DNA of 64,000 nt, taken from positions 1 to 64,000 of the forward strand of contig JAICJH010000011.1 of NCBI GenBank assembly GCA_025928545.1. Reading direction: 5' to 3'. A program made the translations under genes and the position numbers. The notes under the pieces were generated by a model that ran no database searches, was not told the origin of the DNA, and was given only the letters and a program-made list of their open reading frames with translations. Positions within the stretch are counted from its first letter, which is position 1, and each line of letters starts with the position of its first letter. Below are positions 35,255 to 43,348 of the stretch, piece by piece. Source of the stretch: Bryobacteraceae bacterium. Its GTDB lineage: Bacteria; Acidobacteriota; Terriglobia; Bryobacterales; Bryobacteraceae.

Positions 35255-36205
35255 ATGGTCACGACACAAGCTATTCGGCCGGACGACATCCTGAAGGAGC
35301 TGAGTTCCTACTGGAGAGATCTGGGTACGGGCGGCAGCACTCCGGATGCGGGCGATGGCGACGGTCTGCTGCGCGCATGCTCCATGACGCTGACTTGTTT
35401 TGCGGATGACGAAGAAGATGCACAGACGCTGGGCGAGATGCTGGCGTCGCTGATGCGCGAGCATCCCAGCCGTTTAATTGTCATCCGCCTGAAAGATGGC
35501 GAAGACGAACTGGCGGCGCGTGTGTCATCGCAGTGCTGGAAGCCTTTCGGGCAACAGCGCCAGATTTGTTGTGAGCAGGTGGAAGTCACGGCTTCGATTA
35601 ACCGGCTGGCGGATGTGGCTTCGATTGTCGCGCCTCTTGCGGCTCCCGACCTTCCGCGAGTCGTGCTGTTGCGGTCTTCCAGAATTGTTCGTGCCGGCGC
35701 GCTTCGCAAGGTGCTGGCGTTGGGAGACAAGATCGTTGTGGATTCCTGCCGCGCCGGCGCGCCGGGTTTCGGTGAAATTGGCGGTCTGCTGGATGCAGGG
35801 CACATAACCGGCGACCTGGCGTGGACGCGCCTCACGCCGATGCGCGCACTGCTGACACAATTGCTGGAGAACCGGCAACCTGAAGCCATCGCGATCGAGT
35901 ATTCCGGAAAAGAAGCCGGGCCTGAAGTGCGCTATCTGCAGGCGTGGCTGGAGACTTCTCTGCCGGATTCGATTGTTTCCCTGCGCGGAAATGCGACCGC
36001 GGATGGCGGCAGGCTGGCTGTGGTGCGAATCGATAAAGATATGGTGGTGCGGCTGTGCCGGGGCGGGGCAGAGTATGAGACAGGGTCCATGACGCAGCGC
36101 GCCAGCATGCCCGCGGGTACTGAAGATGAATTGTTGAATGAAGAACTGGGGATTGTGGTTCATGATCGCGCGGTCGAACGCGCGCTGAATCACATTACGG
36201 CATGA
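35255..36205 (+). CDS. opcA: Glucose-6-phosphate dehydrogenase assembly protein OpcA
   Basis: 316 residues with the OpcA pattern: an N-terminal helical segment followed by paired alpha/beta halves (RPSRLIVIRLKDG-like early block, PRVVLLRSSRIVRAG, DKIVVDSCRAG, and AIAIEYSGKEAGPEVRYLQAW). OpcA activates and stabilises G6PDH and is best known in cyanobacteria and actinobacteria. Its start abuts the zwf stop (35252-35254), and its stop overlaps the pgl start by 4 bases. The context strongly supports the assignment. Confidence 0.85.
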   Translation: MVTTQAIRPDDILKELSSYWRDLGTGGSTPDAGDGDGLLRACSMTLTCFADDEEDAQTLGEMLASLMREHPSRLIVIRLKDGEDELAARVSSQCWKPFGQQRQICCEQVEVTASINRLADVASIVAPLAAPDLPRVVLLRSSRIVRAGALRKVLALGDKIVVDSCRAGAPGFGEIGGLLDAGHITGDLAWTRLTPMRALLTQLLENRQPEAIAIEYSGKEAGPEVRYLQAWLETSLPDSIVSLRGNATADGGRLAVVRIDKDMVVRLCRGGAEYETGSMTQRASMPAGTEDELLNEELGIVVHDRAVERALNHITA

Positions 36206-36921
36206 GCACGGATTTATTTCGCTTTCCGGACGCACAGGCCGCGGCGATTGCATGCGGGGACCGGATACTCACGTTGCTGGACGATGCGCGACGGGAGCGG
36301 GGCATCGCCACGTTGGCAGTTTCAGGCGGATCTACGCCTCGACTCATGTTTCAATCCATGGCAGGCCGTGGCTTCGACTGGAGAGCTGTGGAGCTTTTTT
36401 GGGTGGATGAACGCATGGTGCCGCCCTCTGACGCGCAGAGTAATTATCGGATGACGCGCGAAGCGTTACTCGATTCCATCGGCTTGCCGGAAGCGCAGAT
36501 ACATCGTATAGCCGGCGAACTGGAGCCGCAGGAAGCAGCGGTTCGATACATTGCCGAGATCACTCAGGTCTTCGGACTGGCGGCTGGTGAACTTCCCGTC
36601 TTCGACGTGGTGCAGCGGGGGATGGGGCCGGATATGCATACGGCGAGCTTGTTTCCCGGCGAGCCTCTGATTTTGAATTGGACCGATATTGCCGCGGCGG
36701 TCTGGGTTCCGAAGATGGGGCAGCACAGAGTCACGCTGCTGCCGGGTGTGCTGGAACGTGCACGGCAGACGGTGTGCCTGGTGAGCGGCGAAGATAAGGC
36801 CGCGGGTTTGCGAAGTGTGTTACGCGAGCCTCCGGAGCCGCTGCTGCGGCCGATGCAGATTTCGTCCGAACGGATGGCCTGGTTTGTGGACGAAGCAGCC
36901 TGCTCGATGGCCGGGTGTTGA
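36202..36921 (+). CDS. pgl: 6-phosphogluconolactonase
   Basis: 239 residues, overlapping opcA by 4 bases (ATGA). Typical motifs: AVSGGSTPRLMFQ, FWVDERMVPPSDAQSNYRM, GMGPDMHTASLFPG and VTLLPGVLERAR. It hydrolyses 6-phosphogluconolactone made by zwf. The usual Gly after GMGPD is Met here, which is uncommon; the rest of the block is intact. Next, 8 bases away, a convergent J-protein gene ends. Confidence 0.93.
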   Translation: MSTDLFRFPDAQAAAIACGDRILTLLDDARRERGIATLAVSGGSTPRLMFQSMAGRGFDWRAVELFWVDERMVPPSDAQSNYRMTREALLDSIGLPEAQIHRIAGELEPQEAAVRYIAEITQVFGLAAGELPVFDVVQRGMGPDMHTASLFPGEPLILNWTDIAAAVWVPKMGQHRVTLLPGVLERARQTVCLVSGEDKAAGLRSVLREPPEPLLRPMQISSERMAWFVDEAACSMAGC

Positions 36922-36929
36922 CTGCCTGG

Positions 36930-37976
36930 CTATTTTCTGACCAGCGTCGCGCTGCCGTTGACGAGCCACTGCTGGCTGCCTAGTTCTGTCGCATTCCAGG
37001 CGATCTCCGCCGTGCTGGTGGGAATGAGCTTCAGCGTCATGCGGCCTTTCGCGCCACCCGGTCCCTGCCACGCGCATTTCAGAGCCGAGCCATTGGGCGT
37101 GCCGTCGAAGATGAAATCGACATCCGGAGAAATTGCGTGGTCCAGCACCTGATAGCGGGAGTGATACTGGCCATGGAGAGTCCCATTCCGCTCGGTGACG
37201 GTTACTTCGATGAACTCCGGCGGGTATTGAGATTTGCCTCCGGGCGAAGCTGAGCCGGCTTTCGCGAAAACCCACTGGCCCGCGAACTGAGTCGCGGCGA
37301 TGCCCTGATCTCCGGAGGTTGCAGCCGTCTGTGCCTGGCCCGAAGAAGCCGGCAATTCTGTGAGGGCCGCAGTGTTGACAACCGGTGGCGATGACGCAGC
37401 GTGCGTTTTGCCGTCCGACGTCTCATCCAGTATTTTCCGGGGCCGGCGCCCGAGTTGTTCAAGAGCCGAATCGCGCTCAGTTTCGGCAGTGCGCAATTGC
37501 TCCCGCAGGTGAGCAATTTGCTCGCCTGGATCTTCCGGACCTTCGCCGTTTCTGCCGGAGGAAGCGCCGCGGGTGTCCAGGCTTCGAACTTCCGAATTGT
37601 TACTGCTGGTAATCATGAACCAGATCAGCAGAACAGTGCCGAATACGATACCGGCAATGGCCCCGCCGCGAACGATCAGCTTTTTTAGGGTGACGTCGGA
37701 GCCGCTGAAAACGATAATTGGGGCGTTGCGCGAGGAGTTCAGCGAGTCGTCGTACGCGGTGCGGCGCGCGGGATCGGAGAGAACGGCATGGATCCGATTC
37801 AGCTTTCGCATCTGGCGCTCAGCCGTTTGTTTCAGGAGAGGGTCGGATTGCTGATCGGGATGCAGCAGACGCACGAGGGCGCGGAAGGCTTCGCGGATCT
37901 CGTCGGCCGAGGCGGTGTTTTCGACGCCGAGTTCCTCGTAATAGGTGATTTCACCAGGCCGTTGCGACGCTGACAT
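36930..37976 (-). CDS. Membrane-anchored DnaJ-domain protein
   Basis: 348 residues. A J domain occupies about 10-80 with the HPD tripeptide at 39-41, followed by a single membrane helix at about 105-124 (IAGIVFGTVLLIWFM). A coiled-coil-like segment (EQIAHLREQLRTAETERDSALEQL) follows, then a Ser/Ala/Gln linker and a C-terminal beta domain (QWVFAKAGS, TVTERNGTLHGQYHSRYQV, MTLKLIPTSTAEIAW). The J domain is N-terminal, so it faces the cytosol and recruits DnaK, with the beta domain probably outside. It may connect chaperone activity to envelope assembly. Function of the beta domain is unknown. Confidence 0.85.
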   Translation of the reverse strand: MSASQRPGEITYYEELGVENTASADEIREAFRALVRLLHPDQQSDPLLKQTAERQMRKLNRIHAVLSDPARRTAYDDSLNSSRNAPIIVFSGSDVTLKKLIVRGGAIAGIVFGTVLLIWFMITSSNNSEVRSLDTRGASSGRNGEGPEDPGEQIAHLREQLRTAETERDSALEQLGRRPRKILDETSDGKTHAASSPPVVNTAALTELPASSGQAQTAATSGDQGIAATQFAGQWVFAKAGSASPGGKSQYPPEFIEVTVTERNGTLHGQYHSRYQVLDHAISPDVDFIFDGTPNGSALKCAWQGPGGAKGRMTLKLIPTSTAEIAWNATELGSQQWLVNGSATLVRK

Positions 37977-38122
37977 CTCGTCTCAGGTTAACAAACCGTT
38001 GCATGGGGGAAGTGGCGGAAAACAGTTTGGTCGATCATGTTTTCCGGGTTTTAGAAGGAGCGTGGGATAAACTGGTAAGCACACCGGTTGTCAGGTCGGC
38101 AATCGGATGTTCATACCGAAAT

Positions 38123-38196
38123 TCCCCGGTCGTCTAATGGTAGGACAGCGGCCTTTGGAGCCGTGAATCGGAGTTCGAATCTCTGCCGGGGAGCCA
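38123..38196 (+). tRNA. tRNA-Gln (anticodon TTG)
   Basis: A 74-base gene including an encoded CCA. The acceptor TCCCCGG pairs with CCGGGGA, followed by a G discriminator and CCA. The D arm (GTC/GAC), anticodon stem GCGGC/GCCGT (one G-T pair), loop C-T-TTG-G-A and T arm are all present; the anticodon TTG reads CAA, so Gln. The U1-A72 pair is a glutamine identity feature. A 14-bp copy of its 3' end lies 122 bases downstream. Confidence 0.93.
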
Positions 38197-38197
38197 C
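38184..38197 (+). repeat. Direct repeat copy 1, within the tRNA-Gln 3' end
   Basis: TGCCGGGGAGCCAC covers the acceptor 3' strand and CCA of tRNA-Gln. An exact second copy lies at 38306-38319. Confidence 0.8.
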
Positions 38198-38515
38198 AAA
38201 GTGGGTCGTTAAGAACGTGGGACTTGTCGCGAAACGACTTCGACGCGGACGCGCAGGTATTTTCGTTTCGGGTGCGAATCCACCATGGGTCACCGGTTCC
38301 GGGATTGCCGGGGAGCCACGTCATTTCAACCGCTTTGGTCGCACTTTTACAATCCATTAATTCTACTTCCTTCAGCCGACCCTCCCCGATCTGGTAGCGC
38401 CAGTCCTGATCAGTAGCGTAAGTAGTTGGAAATGCGCACGCGGCTGTTCCAGGGTATTCAGGATGGGAACCAAGCCGCAACGCCAGGGCCCACCTGCGAT
38501 ATAGTTTCAAGTTGC
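38197..38515 (+). other. 319-base stretch after tRNA-Gln without a supported gene
   Basis: It holds a 14-bp copy of the tRNA 3' end and otherwise no convincing coding frame. A segment around 38268-38284 (GGGTGCGAATCC) resembles a degenerate T arm, but the stem fails to pair, so it is not a tRNA. The TATAGT at 38500-38505 could be the -10 element of the following gene. Confidence 0.6.
38306..38319 (+). repeat. Direct repeat copy 2 (tRNA 3'-end duplication)
   Basis: TGCCGGGGAGCCAC, identical to bases 38184-38197 of tRNA-Gln. The two copies are 122 bases apart, in the same orientation, the geometry of an attL/attR-like scar. Confidence 0.75.
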
Positions 38516-39166
38516 ATGCGACGCCCACAAATCATACTCATCTGCCTCTCGCTCTTCGCCGCTTACGCTGGCCTCAACGCCCAACCTCCCGCGCCACTCG
38601 GCATCTTTACGAATGAAGGACCCGTGGGTGCCGTGACTAAAGGTTCCCTGGCCGCTTTTGACGCCGCCAAAAACGAGTACCACATTACCGGCGGAGGCGC
38701 CAACATATGGGCCGCGACGGATGCCTTTTACTTTGTCTGGAAGAAAGTCAGCGGCGATGTCACGCTCCAGGCCGACGTCGCATGGTCCGGCGCCAGCCCC
38801 ACTGCACATCGTAAAGCCGTCCTTATGTTCCGCCAGAATCTCGACGCCGATTCCGCCTACGCCGACGCCGCTTCTCACGGCGACGGCAGCACCGCCCTCC
38901 AGTTCCGCGGCGCCGCCAAAGAGCAGAGCTACCAGATCTTCACTACCATTGAAGGCCCCGTGCGCATTCGCATCGTCAAGAAAGGCGCGCGCTACATGAT
39001 GTACGCCGGCAAGCCCGGCGAGTACCTCAACCCGGTCGGCCCGGCCGAATTCATCACGCTCAACGGCGAGTACTATGTTGGTATCGGTGTCTGTTCCCAC
39101 GACGCCGCGCGCCTTGAAACCGCGGTTTTCTCGAACGTGAAAATCGAACAGGGAAGCAATTACTAA
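38516..39166 (+). CDS. Secreted concanavalin A-like (DUF1349-type) protein
   Basis: 216 residues from the ATG at 38516, which opens a signal peptide (MRRPQIILICLSLFAAYAG); the longer frame back to 38426 has no signal. The mature part resembles a beta-sandwich of DUF1349/laminin-G-like type (DAFYFVWKKVSGDVTLQADV, HRKAVLMFRQNLDADSAYADAA, GPAEFITLNGEYYVGIGVCSHDA). Such domains bind glycans or are accessory to hydrolases. With TATAGT 10 bases before the ATG, the transcript may be leaderless. The stop overlaps the next start (TAATG). Confidence 0.75.
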   Translation: MRRPQIILICLSLFAAYAGLNAQPPAPLGIFTNEGPVGAVTKGSLAAFDAAKNEYHITGGGANIWAATDAFYFVWKKVSGDVTLQADVAWSGASPTAHRKAVLMFRQNLDADSAYADAASHGDGSTALQFRGAAKEQSYQIFTTIEGPVRIRIVKKGARYMMYAGKPGEYLNPVGPAEFITLNGEYYVGIGVCSHDAARLETAVFSNVKIEQGSNY

Positions 39167-40077
39167 TGAGAATTGCCATAATCATGGTTCTTACTGCCAC
39201 CGCCTCGCTCACTGCCGCCGACCGGCCCAAAATCCTTGGTCTCACCAACTTCGCCACGCGCGTCGATAACCTCGAAGCTGCGCGTAAGTTCTACACCGGT
39301 GTCGTCGGCATGGATGAGGCCTTCACCATCAGCGACGCCGCCGCGGGCGAACTCACGGTCTTCAAGATCAACGACCACCAGTACGTTGAAGTCTCGCCCA
39401 CTCTCAAGGGCGACGAAGATCGCATGATTCATTTCGGCTTTGAAACCAACGACGCGCGGGCCATGCGGGACTATCTCGCCAGTAAAGGCATCGCGGTCCC
39501 GGCGAAGGTTGATGCCGACGCGAACGGCAACCGCAGCTTCTTTATCAAAGACCCCGATGGTTACAGCGTGCAGTTCGTCCAGTACATGCCTGGCTCCGTC
39601 CACAGCAGGGACTTCGGCAAGCACCATTCGCCCAAACGAATCTCGGAAAAAATGATTCACGTTGGATTTCGCGTCATGGACCCTGCGAAGTCGGACGCTT
39701 TCTATAAGGACGTCCTTGGCTTCCGGCTCCTGTGGAAGGGCGGTCCCGCGACCCGCGCGGCCAATGACCCCGCGTGGATTTCCATGATGGTTACGGATGG
39801 CTATGACTGGGTCGAATACATGAACTCACCCACGCCGCAAACGCCGAAACAGCTCGGCGTCCTGAACCATTACGCACTCGATACGAAGGACATGGATAAG
39901 GTCTACGACACCGTTGTTTCGCGTGGCTACACGCCGGCGGCGAAGCCGGGCATTCAGGTGGATGGCCGCATGCTGCTGCAGCTTTACGACAACAACTTTA
40001 CGCGCACGGAGATGATGATTCGCAAGCCGGTCCGTGAGCCCTGCTGTTCGCCGAACCTGGACGATTACAAAGAGTAA
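39166..40077 (+). CDS. Exported two-domain VOC (glyoxalase-fold) protein
   Basis: 303 residues with a signal peptide (MRIAIIMVLTATASLTA) and two VOC domains: residues about 25-145 (LTNFATRVDNLEAARKFYTG, then DPDGYSVQFVQY) and about 160-290 (MIHVGFRVMDPAKSDAFYKDVLG, then QLYDNNFTRTEMM). Exported VOC proteins are unusual outside Acidobacteriota and Planctomycetota, where their substrates are unknown. Its start overlaps the previous stop, so both are expressed together. Confidence 0.82.
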   Translation: MRIAIIMVLTATASLTAADRPKILGLTNFATRVDNLEAARKFYTGVVGMDEAFTISDAAAGELTVFKINDHQYVEVSPTLKGDEDRMIHFGFETNDARAMRDYLASKGIAVPAKVDADANGNRSFFIKDPDGYSVQFVQYMPGSVHSRDFGKHHSPKRISEKMIHVGFRVMDPAKSDAFYKDVLGFRLLWKGGPATRAANDPAWISMMVTDGYDWVEYMNSPTPQTPKQLGVLNHYALDTKDMDKVYDTVVSRGYTPAAKPGIQVDGRMLLQLYDNNFTRTEMMIRKPVREPCCSPNLDDYKE

Positions 40078-40110
40078 GCTGACGACGGGGCGAGCGATGA
40101 ATCGCTCGCA

Positions 40111-41412
40111 TCAGTGATCGAGCGCGGAACCATCGAAGCTGTCGTACCGCACCGGGAATTCCCATTCGGGTACGTTTCGTTCGTTCTCGATCAGGTTGTC
40201 GTCGAGCTCGATCCCCAGGCCCGGCCCATCGAAGTTACCCTTGATGACGACATGACCGGCCGTCATGGTGAGCGGTTTCTTGATATAGCTCTGGCCGAGA
40301 TAACTACGGGCCACGCCGTCGTTCGGTGCGGCCTGGAGGCTCGGAAGCTCATGAGCGAGGAAATTCGGGATGGTAGCGGATACGTGCATTGACGCCACCG
40401 TGCCGACGATGCCTTCACGGGAATGCGGCAGCATCGCCGCGTAGTAAGCCTCCGCGAGCGTCGCGATCGCCTTCAGTTCGGTGATCCCGCCGCAATGCGT
40501 GATGTCGGGCTGCAGGAACTGGGCCGAACCCAGGCTGAGCAGATCGCGGAACTGCCACTTCGTCACCATCCGTTCGCCGGTCGCGAAGGGAATGGATGTC
40601 TTCTTCGCCATCTCCGCCATCAGCGGAAGATTCTGGGACTGGATCGGTTCCTCGAAGAACCAGGGCTGGAACTTTTCGAGAGCCTTGATGATTGTCATCG
40701 CCACCTGCGGCGAATGGTCGCCGTGCATCTCGATGCCGAGGTCGAACTTCGGCCCGACGAGTTCGCGGATCGCGCCAACCTTTTCGACGAAGCCCTCGAT
40801 GAAATCCGGATTCTCGCCGTAGCGCGAGGGACGGCCGCGGCTGTTGCTCACGCTGGTTTTCATCGACGTGTAGCCTTCGGCCATGACCTTTCGTGTCTCT
40901 TCGATGCTCTCCGCCTGACCGTACACCCGGATGCGGTCGCGCGTGGGTCCGCCGAGCAGTTCATAGATGGGAACACCGAGCGCTTTGCCTTTGATGTCCC
41001 ACATCGCGATGTCCACGGCCGAGAGGGCGCTCGTCAGGATGATGTCGCCACGGTAGAAGGCCTGGCGGTAGATGGCCTGCCAGTGGTTGGCGGGTTGACG
41101 GGGGTCTTTTCCGATCAGGTACGCATCGAGTTCCCTGATGGCGGCGACGACCGTCCCGATGCGGCCCTCGACGGTCCCTTCCCCAATGCCGATGATGCCG
41201 GCATCGGTGTGCATCTTGACGAAGACCGTGCGCAACGTGTTGACCGGGATGATCTCGAGTCTGGTGATCTTGATCGCCGACCGCGGATCGGCCAGCGCGC
41301 GTGATGTTGGCGGAGGGGCCTGCGCGCGGACGAGCCGCTCGCTTGCGAGCAGGCCCGTCATCCCTGCAGTCACGTTGTTGAACCATCGGCGTCGCGAAAC
41401 GGATCGAATCAT
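40111..41412 (-). CDS. Enolase-superfamily (mandelate racemase/galactonate dehydratase-like) enzyme with twin-arginine-like signal
   Basis: 433 residues from the ATG at 41412, fixed by GGAGGG on the minus strand 7 bases upstream. The N terminus SRRRWFNNVTAGMTGLLASE is a Tat-type signal, so the folded enzyme is probably exported. The C-terminal barrel has the metal ligands in GIEMHGDHS, FEEPI and ATGERM, and AMLPHSREGIVGT in the position of the catalytic His. Members dehydrate acid sugars or racemise substrates with Mg2+. The closest-looking family is D-galactonate dehydratase, but substrate assignment needs structure. It is convergent with the VOC gene. Confidence 0.85.
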   Translation of the reverse strand: MIRSVSRRRWFNNVTAGMTGLLASERLVRAQAPPPTSRALADPRSAIKITRLEIIPVNTLRTVFVKMHTDAGIIGIGEGTVEGRIGTVVAAIRELDAYLIGKDPRQPANHWQAIYRQAFYRGDIILTSALSAVDIAMWDIKGKALGVPIYELLGGPTRDRIRVYGQAESIEETRKVMAEGYTSMKTSVSNSRGRPSRYGENPDFIEGFVEKVGAIRELVGPKFDLGIEMHGDHSPQVAMTIIKALEKFQPWFFEEPIQSQNLPLMAEMAKKTSIPFATGERMVTKWQFRDLLSLGSAQFLQPDITHCGGITELKAIATLAEAYYAAMLPHSREGIVGTVASMHVSATIPNFLAHELPSLQAAPNDGVARSYLGQSYIKKPLTMTAGHVVIKGNFDGPGLGIELDDNLIENERNVPEWEFPVRYDSFDGSALDH

Positions 41413-41419
41413 TGCGCAG

Positions 41420-41425
41420 CCCTCC
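41420..41425 (-). promoter_or_regulatory. Ribosome binding site fixing the start at 41412
   Basis: CCCTCC on the plus strand reads GGAGGG on the minus strand, 7 bases before ATG 41412. It supports this start over the ATG at 41427. Confidence 0.7.
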
Positions 41426-41673
41426 ATTTGAATCTTGCCAAACGAATAACTCTAACAGGGTCCGGTGCCTGCCGGCTTTGCCTGTGACCTGGGGCAAGGA
41501 CCCTTGGTCGGAAAACGCATGACCATGGTTGCAAACGTATCGACGATGGGGGAGCCAGGCACAACAGTTGAGGGTGGAGGTGGTTTGTTAAACAACTGGC
41601 GCCTCAATACCAGGGAACGCGGAGTATCAGCCCGCCGATCATCTGGTTGTGTTATAAACTACGGCACACCCGT

Positions 41674-42972
41674 ATGCGTCGCTCTTGTTCCTTTCTTGCG
41701 GTTCTGTCCGCTCTTCTTGCGCCGGTCATCGCAGTCGCGCAGCAGCCAATGTCAACACCCGAAGCTCTTGGCTTCTCTTCGGCGCGCCTGAACACCCTGC
41801 ATGCTGCGATGCAGCGCGAAATCGACGATAAGGAACTGGCCGGCATTGTCACGCTGCTGATGAGACACGGCAAGGTGGTGGAAGAACGCGCCTACGGCGT
41901 GGCCGACCTGGCCACCAAAACGCCAATCGCGAAGGACGCAATCTTCCGCATCTATTCCATGACCAAGCCCGTGACCGGCGTGGCGATGATGATGCTGTAT
42001 GAAGAAGGCAAGTGGCATCCCACGGACCCGATCTCGAAGTTCATTCCCGAATTCGCCGATCTCCGGGTATTCAAGAGCGTCGATACCAACGGCAGGATCG
42101 TCACCGAAGCTCCTGCCCACGCGCCCACGATGGGCGAGTTGATGACCCACACGGCCGGCTTCACCTACGGCCTTTTCGGCGATTCCCCGGTCGACAAGCT
42201 GTACGTAAGCGCGAACGTATTGGGGGCTCCCGATCTGCACGATATGATGCGCCGCATCGCAGCTATGCCTCTGCTCTACCAGCCGGGCACGAAGTGGGTC
42301 TACAGCGTCTCCATGGACATCCAGGGCTACATCATTGAAAAGATCACGGGCAAATCGCTTACCGATTTTATGAATGAGCGCATCTTCAGACCGCTGAAGA
42401 TGACCGACACGGCTTTCTTCGTTCCTGAAGAAAAGCGTTCACGGTTCGCGACCCTCTATGCCGGCGACGCGAACGGCAGGCTCATCGCTTCGGGAAAGGA
42501 TCCGGCCGGCGCGCCGGCGGATTACGTGAGCCGACCCGGCGCGCCTTCGGGCGGAGGCGGACTCGTTTCCACGGCAAAAGACTACGCCCGCTTTGCGCAG
42601 ATGCTCCTCAATCACGGCACGCTCGAGGGCGCGCGCATTCTGGCGCCGGCGACCGTGGATCTGATGACGTCCAATCATCTGGCGCCGCGCCTTTTGACCG
42701 GTGAATTCTCCATCGGCAAGACCGTGATGCGTCCCGGACACGGATGGGGTTACGATTTCGCGGTGTTCACGGACCCGCTTGCGGCTGACGAAGTGGTGGG
42801 CAGGGGAACGTACTACTGGGAGGGTGCGGCCGATACCTGGTTCTGGATCGACCCCGCTAACGACCTGATCTTCATCGGGATGACGCAGCGCATGTTCGGC
42901 AATGGTCAGCCGCCCATGTCTTTCCGCAGCCGCGGACCCGTGTATGGCGCACTCGTGAATCCGAAGATGTAG
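41674..42972 (+). CDS. Exported serine hydrolase of the class C beta-lactamase/DD-peptidase family
   Basis: 432 residues from the ATG at 41674, which begins MRRSCSFLAVLSALL, a signal peptide; upstream in-frame TTG/GTG starts would extend it by 9. The active-site serine is Ser95 in SxxK (YSMTKP, with Lys98), and Tyr210 (KWVYSVSMD) is in the position of the YxN tyrosine, with HGWGYDF near the C-terminal third motif. Substrates of this family range from beta-lactams to esters and peptides; the lack of an obvious YxN Asn makes an esterase-like role possible. It is divergent from the dehydratase gene. Confidence 0.88.
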   Translation: MRRSCSFLAVLSALLAPVIAVAQQPMSTPEALGFSSARLNTLHAAMQREIDDKELAGIVTLLMRHGKVVEERAYGVADLATKTPIAKDAIFRIYSMTKPVTGVAMMMLYEEGKWHPTDPISKFIPEFADLRVFKSVDTNGRIVTEAPAHAPTMGELMTHTAGFTYGLFGDSPVDKLYVSANVLGAPDLHDMMRRIAAMPLLYQPGTKWVYSVSMDIQGYIIEKITGKSLTDFMNERIFRPLKMTDTAFFVPEEKRSRFATLYAGDANGRLIASGKDPAGAPADYVSRPGAPSGGGGLVSTAKDYARFAQMLLNHGTLEGARILAPATVDLMTSNHLAPRLLTGEFSIGKTVMRPGHGWGYDFAVFTDPLAADEVVGRGTYYWEGAADTWFWIDPANDLIFIGMTQRMFGNGQPPMSFRSRGPVYGALVNPKM

Positions 42973-43348
42973 GCGACCTCGTGTTTTCCGCTCGGCTATT
43001 ATGATCCAAATGCACGTGGGCGAGGTGGTTGGAACCGGACCTCATCGGGGGATTCGCTGGGGCAGCAACCTGTTTGCGCCTGCCAAACTGAAGAGACCTT
43101 TTCAAGACACTTAATCTGGTCGGTCATTGTGATGTTGCGGGTCACTTGGGATATACTACTTTGATCTGCGTGGCCGGAATAAGATGTGACGGGAGCGAGG
43201 GAAGTTTCTCGGAATTCCGATGGTGCTGGCGAAGATAAGAAAATGAACACCGTAGCCGACGGTTTTCACGAGAGGACGCCGGGCTCTGACAGATCAGCCA
43301 GCCAGGACAGGCGATGAAGCGTCGGCTTGATTTGAAAGGAACTTTTTT
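42973..43348 (+). other. 376-base stretch without a supported gene
   Basis: No recognisable coding sequence. A short frame from 43011 (37 codons) has no ribosome binding site or similarity I can see. TATACT at 43152-43157 is a candidate -10 element for the NHL gene, but I find no good -35. An AAAGGAA at about 43336 precedes the next start. Confidence 0.45.

Noticed and set aside
37977-38122. dif-like site near the skew change
   Set aside because: No 28-base XerC/XerD-type arms with a TATA-like centre could be found by eye in 37977-38122, nor in the following spacer.
38268-38284. Possible second tRNA after tRNA-Gln
   Set aside because: GGGTGCGAATCC resembles a T loop, but the T stem has several mismatches, and no matching acceptor or anticodon arm exists.
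38091-38528. Minus-strand open frame over the tRNA region (145 codons) and a plus-strand frame of 90 codons
   Set aside because: The frame reads through tRNA-Gln and its T-arm-like downstream copy on the wrong strand (the IRT-type peptide is the usual by-product of antisense tRNA reading), with no family similarity.
43011-43124. A 37-codon frame in the intergenic stretch before the NHL gene
   Set aside because: No ribosome binding site, no recognisable composition or motif.
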